The notes under the pieces: generated by a model
Database searches by the model: none
What the model saw: the letters and a program-made list of their open reading frames with translations, nothing else
Told to the model about the DNA's origin: nothing
Part shown: in pieces, positions 37,113 to 47,020 of the stretch
How the letters are laid out: each line of letters opens with the position of its first letter
Numbering within the stretch: position 1 is the stretch's first letter
Assembly: GCF_900113315.1 (NCBI RefSeq)
Contig: NZ_FOZG01000002.1
Span: forward strand, 620,001 to 684,000
DNA from: Sphingomonas jatrophae
GTDB lineage: Bacteria; Pseudomonadota; Alphaproteobacteria; Sphingomonadales; Sphingomonadaceae
DNA length: 64,000 nucleotides
Direction of reading: 5' to 3'
Position numbers and translations under genes: made by a program

Positions 37113-37870
37113 GCGCGTCGCGCTGGCCCTCGCACCTGTGGCTGGTCCGCCACGGGCAGAGCGCCGGCAATGTCGCGCGCGACGCCGCCCATGCCGAAGG
37201 GCTGGCGCGCATCCCGCTCGACAGTCGCGATGTCGACGTGCCCCTGTCCCCGTTGGGCGAGCGGCAGGCCGATGCGCTCGGCCGCTGGTTCGCCGGCGCG
37301 GAGGAGCGGCCGGAGGTGATGCTCGCCTCGCCTTACGTCCGCGCGATGAACACCGCGCGACTGTTTCGCGCGGCCGGCGGCTGCGACCCGGATGAGCCGA
37401 TCTGCTGCGACGAGCGGCTGCGCGAAAAGGAGTTCGGCATCCTCGATGGCCTGACCACCGCGGGGATCCACGAAACGCTGCCCGACCAGGCCGAATTCCG
37501 CCGCCTGCTCGGCAAATTTTATCACCGCCCGCCGGGTGGCGAGAGCTGGTGCGACGTGATCCTGCGGCTGCGCTCGGTGCTCGACACCGTGTCGCTCCAT
37601 TATGCCGGCCGCCGCGTGATGATCGTCGCGCATCAGGTCGTCGTCCTGTGCCTGCGCTACATCATCGAAAATCTGGACGAGGCGCAGATCCTCGCAATCG
37701 ATCGCGAAGGCGATGTCGCCAATTGCTCGATCACCGAATATCGCTTCGATCCCTCCTCGGGGCGCGACGGCAATCTCGTCCTCACCCGCTACAACGTCAC
37801 CGCGCCGGTCGAGGCGGCGGACGTGCCGGTGACGGACGAACCCGAGCCGCCCGTCGCGGTGCGCGGATGA
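37109..37870 (+). CDS. Histidine phosphatase family protein
   Basis: A 253-residue phosphoglycerate-mutase-like phosphatase. The phospho-histidine motif VRHGQSAGN is at residues 13-21 and the second catalytic histidine in IVAHQVVVL; LSPLGERQADALGRWF and ASPYVRAMNTA are typical. GTG 37109 overlaps the manC stop. The substrate is not evident; a sugar-phosphate or metabolite-repair role is suggested by the neighbours. The C-terminal 30 residues are acidic. Confidence 0.85.
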   Translation: MSASRWPSHLWLVRHGQSAGNVARDAAHAEGLARIPLDSRDVDVPLSPLGERQADALGRWFAGAEERPEVMLASPYVRAMNTARLFRAAGGCDPDEPICCDERLREKEFGILDGLTTAGIHETLPDQAEFRRLLGKFYHRPPGGESWCDVILRLRSVLDTVSLHYAGRRVMIVAHQVVVLCLRYIIENLDEAQILAIDREGDVANCSITEYRFDPSSGRDGNLVLTRYNVTAPVEAADVPVTDEPEPPVAVRG

Positions 37871-38742
37871 CCCCGCTCGACCGCGCCTGGCTCGACTCCA
37901 ACCCCCTGCCCGACTGCGACTCGGCGACCGACAAGAACAGCCGCGGGCGCGTGCTGCTGGCCGGCGGATCGGCGCTCTGCCCCGGCGCGCTGCGGCTGAC
38001 GGCCGAGGCGGCGCTGCGTGCGGGCGCGGGCAAGGTGCGCGCCGGCACGATCGATCAGGCGGCGATCGGCCTCGGCCTGCTGCTCCCCGAATGTGCCGTG
38101 CTGGCGCTGCCCGCGGACGAAGATGGCGAACTGGCCGAGGCGGCGGCGGAGCCGCTCCGCGCCGGGCTCGGCCGCTGCGACGTGCTGGCGCTCGGCCCGG
38201 GCATGGGCAGCCGCGATGCGGCGGGGCGGCTGGTGCGCGCGCTGCTCGCCGATCCGCCCGAGGGCCCTGCGCTGCTGCTCGATGCCGCCGCCATCTCCTG
38301 CCTCGGCGAGTGCGGCGGCACGCTCGATCGCTGGCACGGCCGCATCGTGCTGACGCCGCATTTCGGCGAGATGGCGGCGCTGACCGGCGAGGATGAGGAC
38401 GCCATCGGCGCCGATCCCGCGCGCCACGCCTGCGAGGCGGCGGCGCGGCTGGGCGCGGTGGTCGTGCTCAAGTCCGCCCGGACGGTGATCGCGGCGCCGG
38501 ATGGCGAGACGCTGCACTATGAAGGCGGCGGCTCGGGCCTCGCGACAGGCGGTTCGGGCGATGTGCTGGCGGGCGTGATCGCCGGCCTGCTCGCCCGCGG
38601 TGCGGCGCCGCTGCTGGCAGCGGCCTGGGGCGTGTGGCTGCACGGCGAGGCGGGCCGCCGCGTCTCCGCCCGGCTCGGCCCCATCGGCCTGCTCGCGCGT
38701 GAGCTGCCGGGCGAGGTGCCGACGCTCATGGCCGGGCGATAG
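37867..38742 (+). CDS. nnrD: NAD(P)H-hydrate dehydratase
   Basis: A 291-residue ribokinase-like enzyme that repairs hydrated NAD(P)H, using ADP or ATP. The motifs GRVLLAGGSALCPGALRLTAEAALRAGAGKVR near the start (shortened here: GGSALCPGA), LGPGMG, LTPHFGEMAAL and the catalytic GSGDVLAGVIAGLLARG are present. The epimerase domain found in fused forms is absent. ATG 37867 overlaps the previous stop by four bases, so manC, the phosphatase and nnrD form one operon. Confidence 0.9.
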   Translation: MTPLDRAWLDSNPLPDCDSATDKNSRGRVLLAGGSALCPGALRLTAEAALRAGAGKVRAGTIDQAAIGLGLLLPECAVLALPADEDGELAEAAAEPLRAGLGRCDVLALGPGMGSRDAAGRLVRALLADPPEGPALLLDAAAISCLGECGGTLDRWHGRIVLTPHFGEMAALTGEDEDAIGADPARHACEAAARLGAVVVLKSARTVIAAPDGETLHYEGGGSGLATGGSGDVLAGVIAGLLARGAAPLLAAAWGVWLHGEAGRRVSARLGPIGLLARELPGEVPTLMAGR

Positions 38743-38767
38743 GGCCCGCCCTACAAGGGCCCGTCCA

Positions 38768-38808
38768 TGTCGGAAACGGGCCTCTGAGTGTCAACTTCGT
38801 CAACTTAA
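38768..38808 (+). repeat. 41-bp dispersed repeat, copy 2
   Basis: TGTCGGAAACGGGCCTCTGA at the left and TTCGTCAACTTAA at the right, 37 of 41 identical to 23537-23577. Here it is fully intergenic, 25 bases after nnrD and 36 before obgE. Confidence 0.75.
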
Positions 38809-39879
<1,071 letters not shown>

Positions 39880-39889
39880 CGCGCGCCTG

Positions 39890-41008
39890 ATGCCCCGCCG
39901 CTTCGCTCCCGCCGCCTGCCCGCGGCTCGTCGTCAAGATCGGCTCGGCGCTGCTGGTCGATCCCGCCGGCCATGTCCGTCGTGACTGGCTGGCCGGGGTC
40001 GTCGCCGATCTGGCGGCGCGAGCGCGGGCCGGGCAGCAGGTCGCGGTCGTCTCGTCGGGCGCGATCGCGCTCGGCGCGCGGCGGCTGAAGCTGCCCAAGG
40101 GAGGCCGCGCCAGCCTTGAGGATGCGCAGGCCGCCGCCGCGACCGGCCAGATCGCGCTGTCGCACTGCTGGGCCGAACTGCTCGGCGCCGAGGGGCTGAC
40201 CGCCGCGCAGATGCTCGTCACGCTCGACGATCTCGAGGATCGCCGCCGCTATCTCAATGCCGCCTCCACGCTCGACCGGCTGCTGTCGCTCGGCGTCGTG
40301 CCCGTCATCAACGAGAATGATTCGGTCGCCACCGAGGAGATCCGCTTCGGCGACAATGACCGGCTGGCCGCGCGGATCGGTCAGGCGGCGGCGGCGCAAG
40401 GCGTCGTGCTGCTGTCCGACGTGGACGGTCTCTACACCGCCAATCCCGGCCGCGATCCGGACGCTGCCTTCATCCCCGAAATCACCCGCATAGACGCGCG
40501 CATCCGCGCCATGGCGGATGGCGGCTCGGCCTCCGGAATGGGCTCGGGCGGCATGGTGTCGAAGCTTGAGGCGGCGCGGATCGCCACCTCCGCGGGCGCG
40601 CATCTCGCCATCGTCTCGGGCAAGCGCGATCGGCCGCTGGCGGCGTGGGAAGCGGACGGTCGCGGCAGCGTGTTCGTCGCGGCCGCCCGCGCCCGCTCCC
40701 GCAAGGCGTGGCTGGCCGGGCGGCTGACCGCGCGCGGCGTGATCCGGATCGACGCTGGCGCCGCCGCTGCTCTTGCCGCGGGCAACAGCCTGCTGGCGGC
40801 GGGCGCGCTGGTCGTCGAAGGACGCTTCGCCCGCGGCGACGTGATCGACATTCACGGGCCCGAAGGCCGGATCGCCCGTGGCCTGGCCGAATATGATGCG
40901 GCCGACGCCGCCCGCATCGTCGGCCGGCGGAGTGACGCGCTGGCGGCGATCCTCGGCTACGCGCCCAGATCCGCGATGGTCCACCGCGACCATCTGGTGC
41001 TGCTGTGA
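39890..41008 (+). CDS. proB: Glutamate 5-kinase
   Basis: A 372-residue enzyme for the first step of proline synthesis. The amino-acid-kinase domain shows VVKIGSALLVD, VVSSGAIALG, INENDSVATEEIRFGDND and GMGSGGMVSKLEAARIA; the C-terminal 100 residues form a PUA domain. It begins ten bases after obgE; its stop overlaps the next gene by four bases. proA is not nearby. Confidence 0.95.
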   Translation: MPRRFAPAACPRLVVKIGSALLVDPAGHVRRDWLAGVVADLAARARAGQQVAVVSSGAIALGARRLKLPKGGRASLEDAQAAAATGQIALSHCWAELLGAEGLTAAQMLVTLDDLEDRRRYLNAASTLDRLLSLGVVPVINENDSVATEEIRFGDNDRLAARIGQAAAAQGVVLLSDVDGLYTANPGRDPDAAFIPEITRIDARIRAMADGGSASGMGSGGMVSKLEAARIATSAGAHLAIVSGKRDRPLAAWEADGRGSVFVAAARARSRKAWLAGRLTARGVIRIDAGAAAALAAGNSLLAAGALVVEGRFARGDVIDIHGPEGRIARGLAEYDAADAARIVGRRSDALAAILGYAPRSAMVHRDHLVLL

Positions 41009-41907
41009 TCCTCGCGCTGACCGGCGCCACCGGTTTCGTCGGCGGCCACGTCCTGCGTGTCGCGCTGGATGGCGGGCATGAGGTGCGCGCGCTGACCCGC
41101 CGTCCGCAAATGCCGCACCCCGGCATCACCTGGGTCGAAGGCACGCTGGCCGACGCGCCCGCGCTGGCGCGCTTGGTAGAGGGGGCGCATGCGGTCATCC
41201 ACGTCGCCGGCGTGGTCAATGCGCGTAACCTGGCGGGCTTTCGCGCGGGCAATGTCGCGGGCACGCAGGCGCTGCTCGATGCCACGATCGGCACCAGCAT
41301 CGATCGCTTGGTATTCGTCTCCTCGCTCTCGGCGCGCGAACCCAGCCTATCCGATTACGGCACGTCGAAGGCCGAGGCGGAGACGCTGGTCGAAACGGCG
41401 CCGCTCGGTTGGGTGATCGTCCGCCCGCCAGCAATCTACGGCCCCGGCGATCGCGAGATCCTGGAGCTGTTCCGCATGGCCAAGCGCGGGATCGTCGCGC
41501 TGCCGCCGGGGGGGGGGCGGCTGTCCGTCATCCATGCCGAGGATCTCGCGCGGCTGCTGCTCGCGCTCGCCACCGCGCCGACGCCGCGCCACCGCATCCT
41601 TGAGCCGGACGACGGCGTGGCGGCAGGCTGGAGCCATGGCGATTTCGCCCGCGCCATCGGTGCCGCGGTCGGTCGCCGTGCCGTGCCGGTGGCGCTGCCG
41701 CGGCCGCTGCTGCGGGTCGCCAGCCTCGCCGACGGGCTGGTCCGCCGGGGTGCCGCCAAGCTCACCGCGGACCGAGTGCGCTACATGTGCCATCCCGACT
41801 GGGTCGTGCGGACGCGCCCCGATCCAGCGCTCTGGCAGCCGCAGATCGCCACCGCGGACGGCCTGAAGGCGACCGCCGACTGGTATCGCGACAAGGGCTG
41901 GCTCTAG
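41005..41907 (+). CDS. NAD(P)-dependent epimerase/dehydratase-type reductase, CerR-like
   Basis: A 300-residue extended SDR: nucleotide-binding TGATGFVGGHV at the N-terminus, active-site YGTSK (Tyr and Lys), and VSSLS before it. In Caulobacter an enzyme of this type next to serine palmitoyltransferase reduces 3-keto-dihydroceramide (CerR). Here the ACP and SPT genes start 630 bases downstream with a PycTM-like gene between, so the same role is likely but inferred. GTG 41005 overlaps proB. A run of ten G (41508-41517) encodes Gly169-171 and could slip. General sugar or quinone SDR roles remain possible. Confidence 0.75.
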   Translation: MILALTGATGFVGGHVLRVALDGGHEVRALTRRPQMPHPGITWVEGTLADAPALARLVEGAHAVIHVAGVVNARNLAGFRAGNVAGTQALLDATIGTSIDRLVFVSSLSAREPSLSDYGTSKAEAETLVETAPLGWVIVRPPAIYGPGDREILELFRMAKRGIVALPPGGGRLSVIHAEDLARLLLALATAPTPRHRILEPDDGVAAGWSHGDFARAIGAAVGRRAVPVALPRPLLRVASLADGLVRRGAAKLTADRVRYMCHPDWVVRTRPDPALWQPQIATADGLKATADWYRDKGWL

Positions 41908-41913
41908 GGCGGC

Positions 41914-42435
41914 TCAGCCCTGCGTCAGCGCCCACTGCACGACAAACGCGACGAAGCTGAGCGTCAGCCCGACGAGGAAGATGCGGTAGGCATATCCGAG
42001 AAAGCGATACTTCTTGCGCGCCAGCACCACCCCGTTCTGGTACATGTCCCGGATCATCGTGCGGTAGATGTCCGGCTCCGCCGTCAGCTCGCCCACCACC
42101 CGGCGGACATAATCTTGCTCGCTCAGCTGCGTGAACGAGCCGAAGAACAGGAGGTTGATCGGCCCTTGCGGCGGCTTGGTCGCCGGCAGGATCGCCAGCA
42201 CCGCGAACACCGCCGCGAAGAAGGCGAACGCGCCCAGGATCAGCAGCGGCAGCGGCGCGTGGCCGCCGCGCGACTGGCTGATTGTGATCGTGAAGATGAC
42301 GAAGGTGGCGCCCATCAGGATCGACGCCTTCTGATCCGCCATCTGGCTGAGCGAGACGTGGATCTGCTGCCCGGTCCGCACCATGTGCATGGCGTGGACC
42401 CAGGTATCGTCGCTCATCTGAACCGGTTCGTTCAT
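41914..42435 (-). CDS. PycTM-like (Pycsar effector-type) membrane protein
   Basis: A 173-residue protein with an amphipathic N-terminal helix leading into ADQKAS (33-38), two membrane segments (about 39-53 and 61-81), a soluble region with QDYVRRVVGEL, and a C-terminal membrane helix (IFLVGLTLSFVAFVVQWAL). The layout with ADxKA just before the first membrane helix fits the PycTM family, effectors of Pycsar anti-phage systems. No pyrimidine cyclase gene is next to it; its neighbours are ceramide genes. It may be a standalone relative with a housekeeping membrane role. ATG 42435 chosen; ATG 42417 is an alternative. Confidence 0.65.
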   Translation of the reverse strand: MNEPVQMSDDTWVHAMHMVRTGQQIHVSLSQMADQKASILMGATFVIFTITISQSRGGHAPLPLLILGAFAFFAAVFAVLAILPATKPPQGPINLLFFGSFTQLSEQDYVRRVVGELTAEPDIYRTMIRDMYQNGVVLARKKYRFLGYAYRIFLVGLTLSFVAFVVQWALTQG

Positions 42436-42533
42436 GCCCGCCCGCCGACAACGCTTCCTGCCCGCCTAACCGGAGCTTCTTTGCGCCGCAATCGCTTGGC
42501 AGGCACCATGCGCCCCCGCTAAGGATCGCCGCC

Positions 42534-42776
42534 ATGACCGACAGGACCGAGACCTTCGCAAAGGTCGCCGCTGAAATCGAGCCCTTCAACAAGAAGGGCA
42601 TCAGCCTCACCGATGCCACCACCTTCGCCGGCGATCTCGAATGGGATAGCCTGACCGTGATGGATTTCGTCGCAGCGGTAGAGGATGCGTTCGACATCAC
42701 CATCACCATGAACATGCAGGCGGAGATCGAGACGGTCGGCCAGCTGGTCGATGCGGTGGAAAAGCTGAAGGCATGA
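42534..42776 (+). CDS. Acyl carrier protein of the sphingolipid locus
   Basis: An 80-residue ACP. The phosphopantetheine attachment Ser39 is in the WDSL motif, followed by TVMDFVAAVEDAFDI. It is not the housekeeping acpP: it is basic near the N-terminus and coupled to serine palmitoyltransferase, whose ATG overlaps its stop (ATGA). Such ACPs supply the acyl thioester for SPT in sphingolipid-producing bacteria. Confidence 0.9.
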   Translation: MTDRTETFAKVAAEIEPFNKKGISLTDATTFAGDLEWDSLTVMDFVAAVEDAFDITITMNMQAEIETVGQLVDAVEKLKA

Positions 42777-44032
42777 CGGACGCGGTCGAGACCCCCGACG
42801 CCGTCCGCCTGGGCGACGACGCCGCGCCCTCGCGCGATCTCTTCTCCAAGTTCGATCCGCTGATCGCCGAGCGGGAGGCGCTGCTCGCCACCGGCGTGCG
42901 CGATCCCTTCGCCATCGTGATGGAGCGGGTGACCAGCCCGACCGAGGCGATCATCCAGGGCCGCCGCACCATCCTGCTCGGCACCTACAATTATATGGGC
43001 ATGACGTTCGATCCGGACGTTATTGCCGCCGGCAAGGCCGCACTCGACGATTTCGGTTCGGGCACCACGGGCAGCCGCGTGCTGAACGGCACCTACGATC
43101 CGCACAAGGATTGCGAAGCGGCGCTGCGCGAATTCTACGGCACCGAACATGCGATGGTCTTCTCCACCGGCTACCAGGCCAATCTGGGGATGATCTCCAC
43201 GCTCGCGGGCAAGGGTGACTACATCATCCTCGATGCGGACAGCCACGCGTCGATCTATGACGGCTGCTGGCTGGGCAATGCCGAGGTGGTCCGCTTCCGC
43301 CACAATTCGGTCGAGGATCTCGACAAGCGGCTCGGCCGGCTGCCGAAGGAGGCAGGCAAGCTCGTCGTCCTCGAAGGCGTCTATTCGATGTTCGGCGATG
43401 TCGCGCCGCTGCCCGAGATGGTGGCGGTGGCGAAGAAGCATGGCGCGATGATCCTGTGCGACGAAGCGCATGGCATGGGCTTCTTCGGCGCGAACGGCCG
43501 CGGCGTTTATGAGGAGATGGGCGTCGCCGACGACATCGACTTCGTCGTCGGCACCTTCTCCAAGTCGGTCGGCACGGTGGGCGGTTTCTGCGTCTCCAAC
43601 CACCCGAAGTTCGAAGTGCTGCGGCTCGTCTGTCGCCCTTACGTCTTCACCGCCTCGCTGCCGCCGTCGGTTGTTGCCACCGCCGCTGCCTCGATCCGCA
43701 AGCTGATGCACGCCGCCGACAAGCGCGCGCATCTGTGGAAGAACTCGCGCCGCCTGCACGCGGGCCTGCGCGAACTGGGGTTCAAGCTCGGCACCGAAAC
43801 CGCGCAGTCAGCGATCATCGCGGTGATCCTGCCCGATCAGGAGCAGGCGGTCGGCATGTGGCAGGCGCTGCTGGAGCAGGGACTCTACGTCAACATGGCG
43901 CGCCCGCCGGCGACGCCCGCCGGCACTTTCCTGCTGCGCTGCTCGCTCTGTGCCGAGCATAGCGACAAGCAGGTCGGGGAAATCCTGACGATGTTCGCCG
44001 CTGCCGGACAGGCCGTGGGCTGTATCGGCTGA
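42773..44032 (+). CDS. spt: Serine palmitoyltransferase
   Basis: A 419-residue alpha-oxoamine synthase that condenses serine with a palmitoyl thioester to 3-ketosphinganine, the first step of sphingolipid synthesis. PLP Lys264 lies in GTFSKSVGTVGGF; the LLGTYNYMGMTFDP, GTTGSRVLNGTYDPH, DADSHASIYDG and DEAHGMG motifs match bacterial SPT. Soluble and homodimeric, as in Sphingomonas. Distinction from KBL or BioF rests on the coupled ACP and the sphingolipid context, which is strong. Confidence 0.93.
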   Translation: MTDAVETPDAVRLGDDAAPSRDLFSKFDPLIAEREALLATGVRDPFAIVMERVTSPTEAIIQGRRTILLGTYNYMGMTFDPDVIAAGKAALDDFGSGTTGSRVLNGTYDPHKDCEAALREFYGTEHAMVFSTGYQANLGMISTLAGKGDYIILDADSHASIYDGCWLGNAEVVRFRHNSVEDLDKRLGRLPKEAGKLVVLEGVYSMFGDVAPLPEMVAVAKKHGAMILCDEAHGMGFFGANGRGVYEEMGVADDIDFVVGTFSKSVGTVGGFCVSNHPKFEVLRLVCRPYVFTASLPPSVVATAAASIRKLMHAADKRAHLWKNSRRLHAGLRELGFKLGTETAQSAIIAVILPDQEQAVGMWQALLEQGLYVNMARPPATPAGTFLLRCSLCAEHSDKQVGEILTMFAAAGQAVGCIG

Positions 44033-44086
44033 GCTGAGTCGGGCTGCCGGGAACCATCTGCGTTATTCCGGCATAGTCGCGTCCGC

Positions 44087-46063
44087 ATGGCGACCGAACC
44101 GATCGTTGCCACGCGCGAAGGGGGGACCGGCAAGGTCTGGCGGCGCGGTGCTGCCACCGGCGGCGCGTTCGCCGCGGCCCTGCTCCTCATCGCGCTGGTG
44201 GTCCTTGTCGCGCTGTCGAACCGCGCGCGTGACGACGCGCTCGCGCGCGAGCGGCGCAGCTACGACGTGCTGCTCGTCATTCGCGGGCTCGACGCTGCCA
44301 TGGCGCGTTCGGAAGCGGCGCTCGGCCGCTTCGTCATTTCGGGCGATCGGCGCACCGGCTTCCTCTACTTCGACGAATGGCGCCGCGCGGGCACGCAGCT
44401 GGAGAAGCTGCGCACCCTCGTCGCCGACGATCCCGCGCAGGCGCAGCGCGTGCGGGACCTCGCGCGCCTGTACCGCGAGCGTGGCGATGAGCTCGCCGCT
44501 CCCGCGACGCGCGCCACCTATCACCAGGGCTGGCCGGCGCTGTCGATGTTCTACGAGGCCGGCAAGGCGCTGACCATTCCGGTGATCGCCCGGCGGATGG
44601 AGGAGATCGCCGATCACGAGCGTGCCCGGCTGGGACGACTGTCCGATCTGGCGCAGCAGAAGGTCGAGCGATCCAACCGGCTGGCGCGCCTGCTATCCCT
44701 GCTCGGCGTCGCGCTAGTGTTCGTCGCGGGCGTGCTGGTGTGGCTGGCGGTCGAAGCCTTTGGCCAGCGCGCTTCCGCCCGCCGCCGCGCGGACGAGGAG
44801 GAGATACGCGCCTTGTCGCTGGAGGCTGCGGTGGCCGAGCGGACGCGCGAACTGTCCGACGCCAATGCCGCCCTCCGCGCCGAGGCCGAGACGCGTGCGG
44901 CTGCCGAGGCACAATTGCGTCAGATCCAGAAGATGGAGGCAGTTGGCCAGCTGACCGGCGGCATCGCGCACGACTTCAACAATATGCTGGCGGTCGTCGT
45001 TGGCGGTCTCGATCTCGCCCGGCGGCGGCTTGGCACGCAGGCCCCCGATGCGGCCCGCCACCTCGACAATGCGCTCGAGGGGGCGAACCGCGCGGCCGCC
45101 CTCACCCGCCGCCTGCTTGCCTTTGCCCGCGCCGAGCCGTTGCTGCCCGAGGGGGTCGACCCGACGCGGCTGATCGGGGGCATGTCCGACCTGATCGATC
45201 GGACGCTGGGTGAGCGGATCGAGGTGGTGGTGCAGGCACCCGCCGCCCCCTGGCATGTCTGGTGCGATCCCGGGCAGCTGGAGAATGCCATCCTCAACGC
45301 CGCGGTGAATGCGCGCGACGCGATGGAGGGCGAAGGCCGCCTGACCATCGCGACCACCAACGTGACGCTGCGTGCCGGCGAGGTCGGCGACGCACCGGCG
45401 GGCGATTACGTGCGCATAGACATTGCGGACACCGGCTGCGGCATGCCGCCGGAACTCGCCGAGCGCGTGTTCGAGCCGTTCTTCACCACCAAGCCTGTCG
45501 GCAAGGGCACCGGTCTTGGGCTCAGCCAAATCTTCGGCTTTGCCCGCCAGTCGGGTGGAGAGGTAGCGATCCGCAGCGCCGTCGGCACAGGCACTACGCT
45601 GTCGCTGCTGCTGCCGCGCTACGAGGCCGTTGCCCCGGCGGTGGCGGCGCCCGTCGTGCAGCTCCAGCTGGCACCGACCGTCGCAGAACGCGGCAGCCGC
45701 GTGCTGGTGGTGGAGGATGATCCCCGCGTCCGTGGCGCAACGATCGGCGCGTTGGAGGAGCTCGGCTACCTGCCGATCGCCTGTACCAGCGGTGACGAGG
45801 CCTTGGCGCAGGATCTGGCGGGCGTTCGGCTCGTCGTCACCGACGTGGTGATGCCCGGCATGACCGGTCCTGCGCTTGCCGCCGAGCTTGCCCGCCGCGC
45901 GCCGGCGCTGCCGGTGCTGTTCGTCACGGGCTATGTCGGTGAGGCTGGCGATGCGGAGGATTTCCGTGGCCATGCCGTGCTGCGCAAGCCCTTCACCGTC
46001 GATCAGCTGGCGCGTGCCGTTGCCGAGGCGATTACATTGCCCCCGGCCGAGCGCGCCGCCTGA
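44087..46063 (+). CDS. Hybrid sensor histidine kinase with receiver
   Basis: A 658-residue membrane protein: one membrane helix (about 27-44), a CHASE3-like periplasmic sensor, a second helix (LLSLLGVALVFVAGVLVWLAV), a coiled coil, the HisKA box GGIAHDFNN, an ATPase domain (NAAVNARDAM, DTGCGM, FFTTKPVGKGTGLGL) and a C-terminal receiver (VLVVEDD, VVTDVVMPG, LRKPF). It starts 54 bases after spt. No HPt or separate regulator is adjacent; signal and targets unknown. Confidence 0.88.
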   Translation: MATEPIVATREGGTGKVWRRGAATGGAFAAALLLIALVVLVALSNRARDDALARERRSYDVLLVIRGLDAAMARSEAALGRFVISGDRRTGFLYFDEWRRAGTQLEKLRTLVADDPAQAQRVRDLARLYRERGDELAAPATRATYHQGWPALSMFYEAGKALTIPVIARRMEEIADHERARLGRLSDLAQQKVERSNRLARLLSLLGVALVFVAGVLVWLAVEAFGQRASARRRADEEEIRALSLEAAVAERTRELSDANAALRAEAETRAAAEAQLRQIQKMEAVGQLTGGIAHDFNNMLAVVVGGLDLARRRLGTQAPDAARHLDNALEGANRAAALTRRLLAFARAEPLLPEGVDPTRLIGGMSDLIDRTLGERIEVVVQAPAAPWHVWCDPGQLENAILNAAVNARDAMEGEGRLTIATTNVTLRAGEVGDAPAGDYVRIDIADTGCGMPPELAERVFEPFFTTKPVGKGTGLGLSQIFGFARQSGGEVAIRSAVGTGTTLSLLLPRYEAVAPAVAAPVVQLQLAPTVAERGSRVLVVEDDPRVRGATIGALEELGYLPIACTSGDEALAQDLAGVRLVVTDVVMPGMTGPALAAELARRAPALPVLFVTGYVGEAGDAEDFRGHAVLRKPFTVDQLARAVAEAITLPPAERAA

Positions 46064-46067
46064 TCGA

Positions 46068-46976
46068 TCAGCGCACCGCACCGCCACGGATCAGCCGCGG
46101 CAGCAGCGTCAGGGCGCCAAGCAGCGGCCACCGCCGCTGCCACGGACGGATGGCGATCTGCGTGCCCGCGTGGCGATTGATCTTCCAGGCAAGGTAATCG
46201 ATGCCGCCGGCATAGGTCAGGCTTGCCTTGGCGAGCTTGGCCAGCTGGCGACGCTTGCCGCGCCTGGCGATATGTGCCCAGCCTTCCGCCGCAGTGCGCC
46301 GATGGGCAGCGTCGAACGGCCCGGCCAACGCGGGTTCAGCGGCGAGAATCGCTTCGGCAAAGCGCGCATATCGCGCCGGATCGGCCTCGACGATCGAGCC
46401 CGAACGCCCCTTGCGCTCCGCCCTAAGCTCCGCACGGTAGGTCAGATCGAAAGCGGTGCGCCACAGGTCGAGCGGGTCGCCCTCGCCTGCCGGCACCATC
46501 GGCGCCGCAAAGCGCAGCAGCGTCGGTGCGGCGAGGGCCACTGCATCGGCAATCTCCACGCCAGCCTCCGTTGATGCCATCCAGGCAAGCCGCGCCGGCT
46601 GGGCGAAGCGTGCATAGGTGGAGGCATCATGCGCAGCCGGGCCGCATTCGCGACGCAGATGATCGAGGCTCAGCACGGCATATTTGGCCGCCAGCCCGCC
46701 GGCTTCGATCGGGAAGACATTGGGCGGCAGCAGCCGGTTCGCGACCGCCTGCCAGCGCTTGCCGAAGGCGCGGGCATAATCCTCGACGATCAGGTAGAAA
46801 TCCAGCATCTGCCCGTCGAGGCCCTGCCCCTGCTTCCACAGGCAGGATCCGTAGAACAGCACCGCCAGCGATCCCGGATGGCGGCGTGCGACCTCGCCTG
46901 CGAGCGCCGCCACGCGCGGATCGACGGGTTGCGCCAGCTCGGCCGTGACGAGATCGAGAAGTGCGGAGCCGTCCAT
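46068..46976 (-). CDS. Nucleotidyltransferase-like protein of the ceramide-kinase operon (CpgA-like)
   Basis: A 302-residue protein with a nucleotidyltransferase-like N-terminus: LAVLFYGSCLW followed by MLDFYLIVEDY, comparable to the GS and DxD elements of polymerase-beta-type folds. The C-terminus is basic (RRGKRRQLAKLAKASLTYAG, then KINRHAG). It is the last gene of an operon after a ceramide-kinase-like gene. In Caulobacter a nucleotidyltransferase (CpgA) and a kinase (CpgB) are needed for ceramide phosphoglycerate; this pair looks equivalent, which is inference from context and general resemblance. Confidence 0.6.
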   Translation of the reverse strand: MDGSALLDLVTAELAQPVDPRVAALAGEVARRHPGSLAVLFYGSCLWKQGQGLDGQMLDFYLIVEDYARAFGKRWQAVANRLLPPNVFPIEAGGLAAKYAVLSLDHLRRECGPAAHDASTYARFAQPARLAWMASTEAGVEIADAVALAAPTLLRFAAPMVPAGEGDPLDLWRTAFDLTYRAELRAERKGRSGSIVEADPARYARFAEAILAAEPALAGPFDAAHRRTAAEGWAHIARRGKRRQLAKLAKASLTYAGGIDYLAWKINRHAGTQIAIRPWQRRWPLLGALTLLPRLIRGGAVR

Positions 46977-47020
46977 CGTCGAGCCGTTCCCCGGAACCGT
47001 CCGGGGGACAAGAGCGCCGC

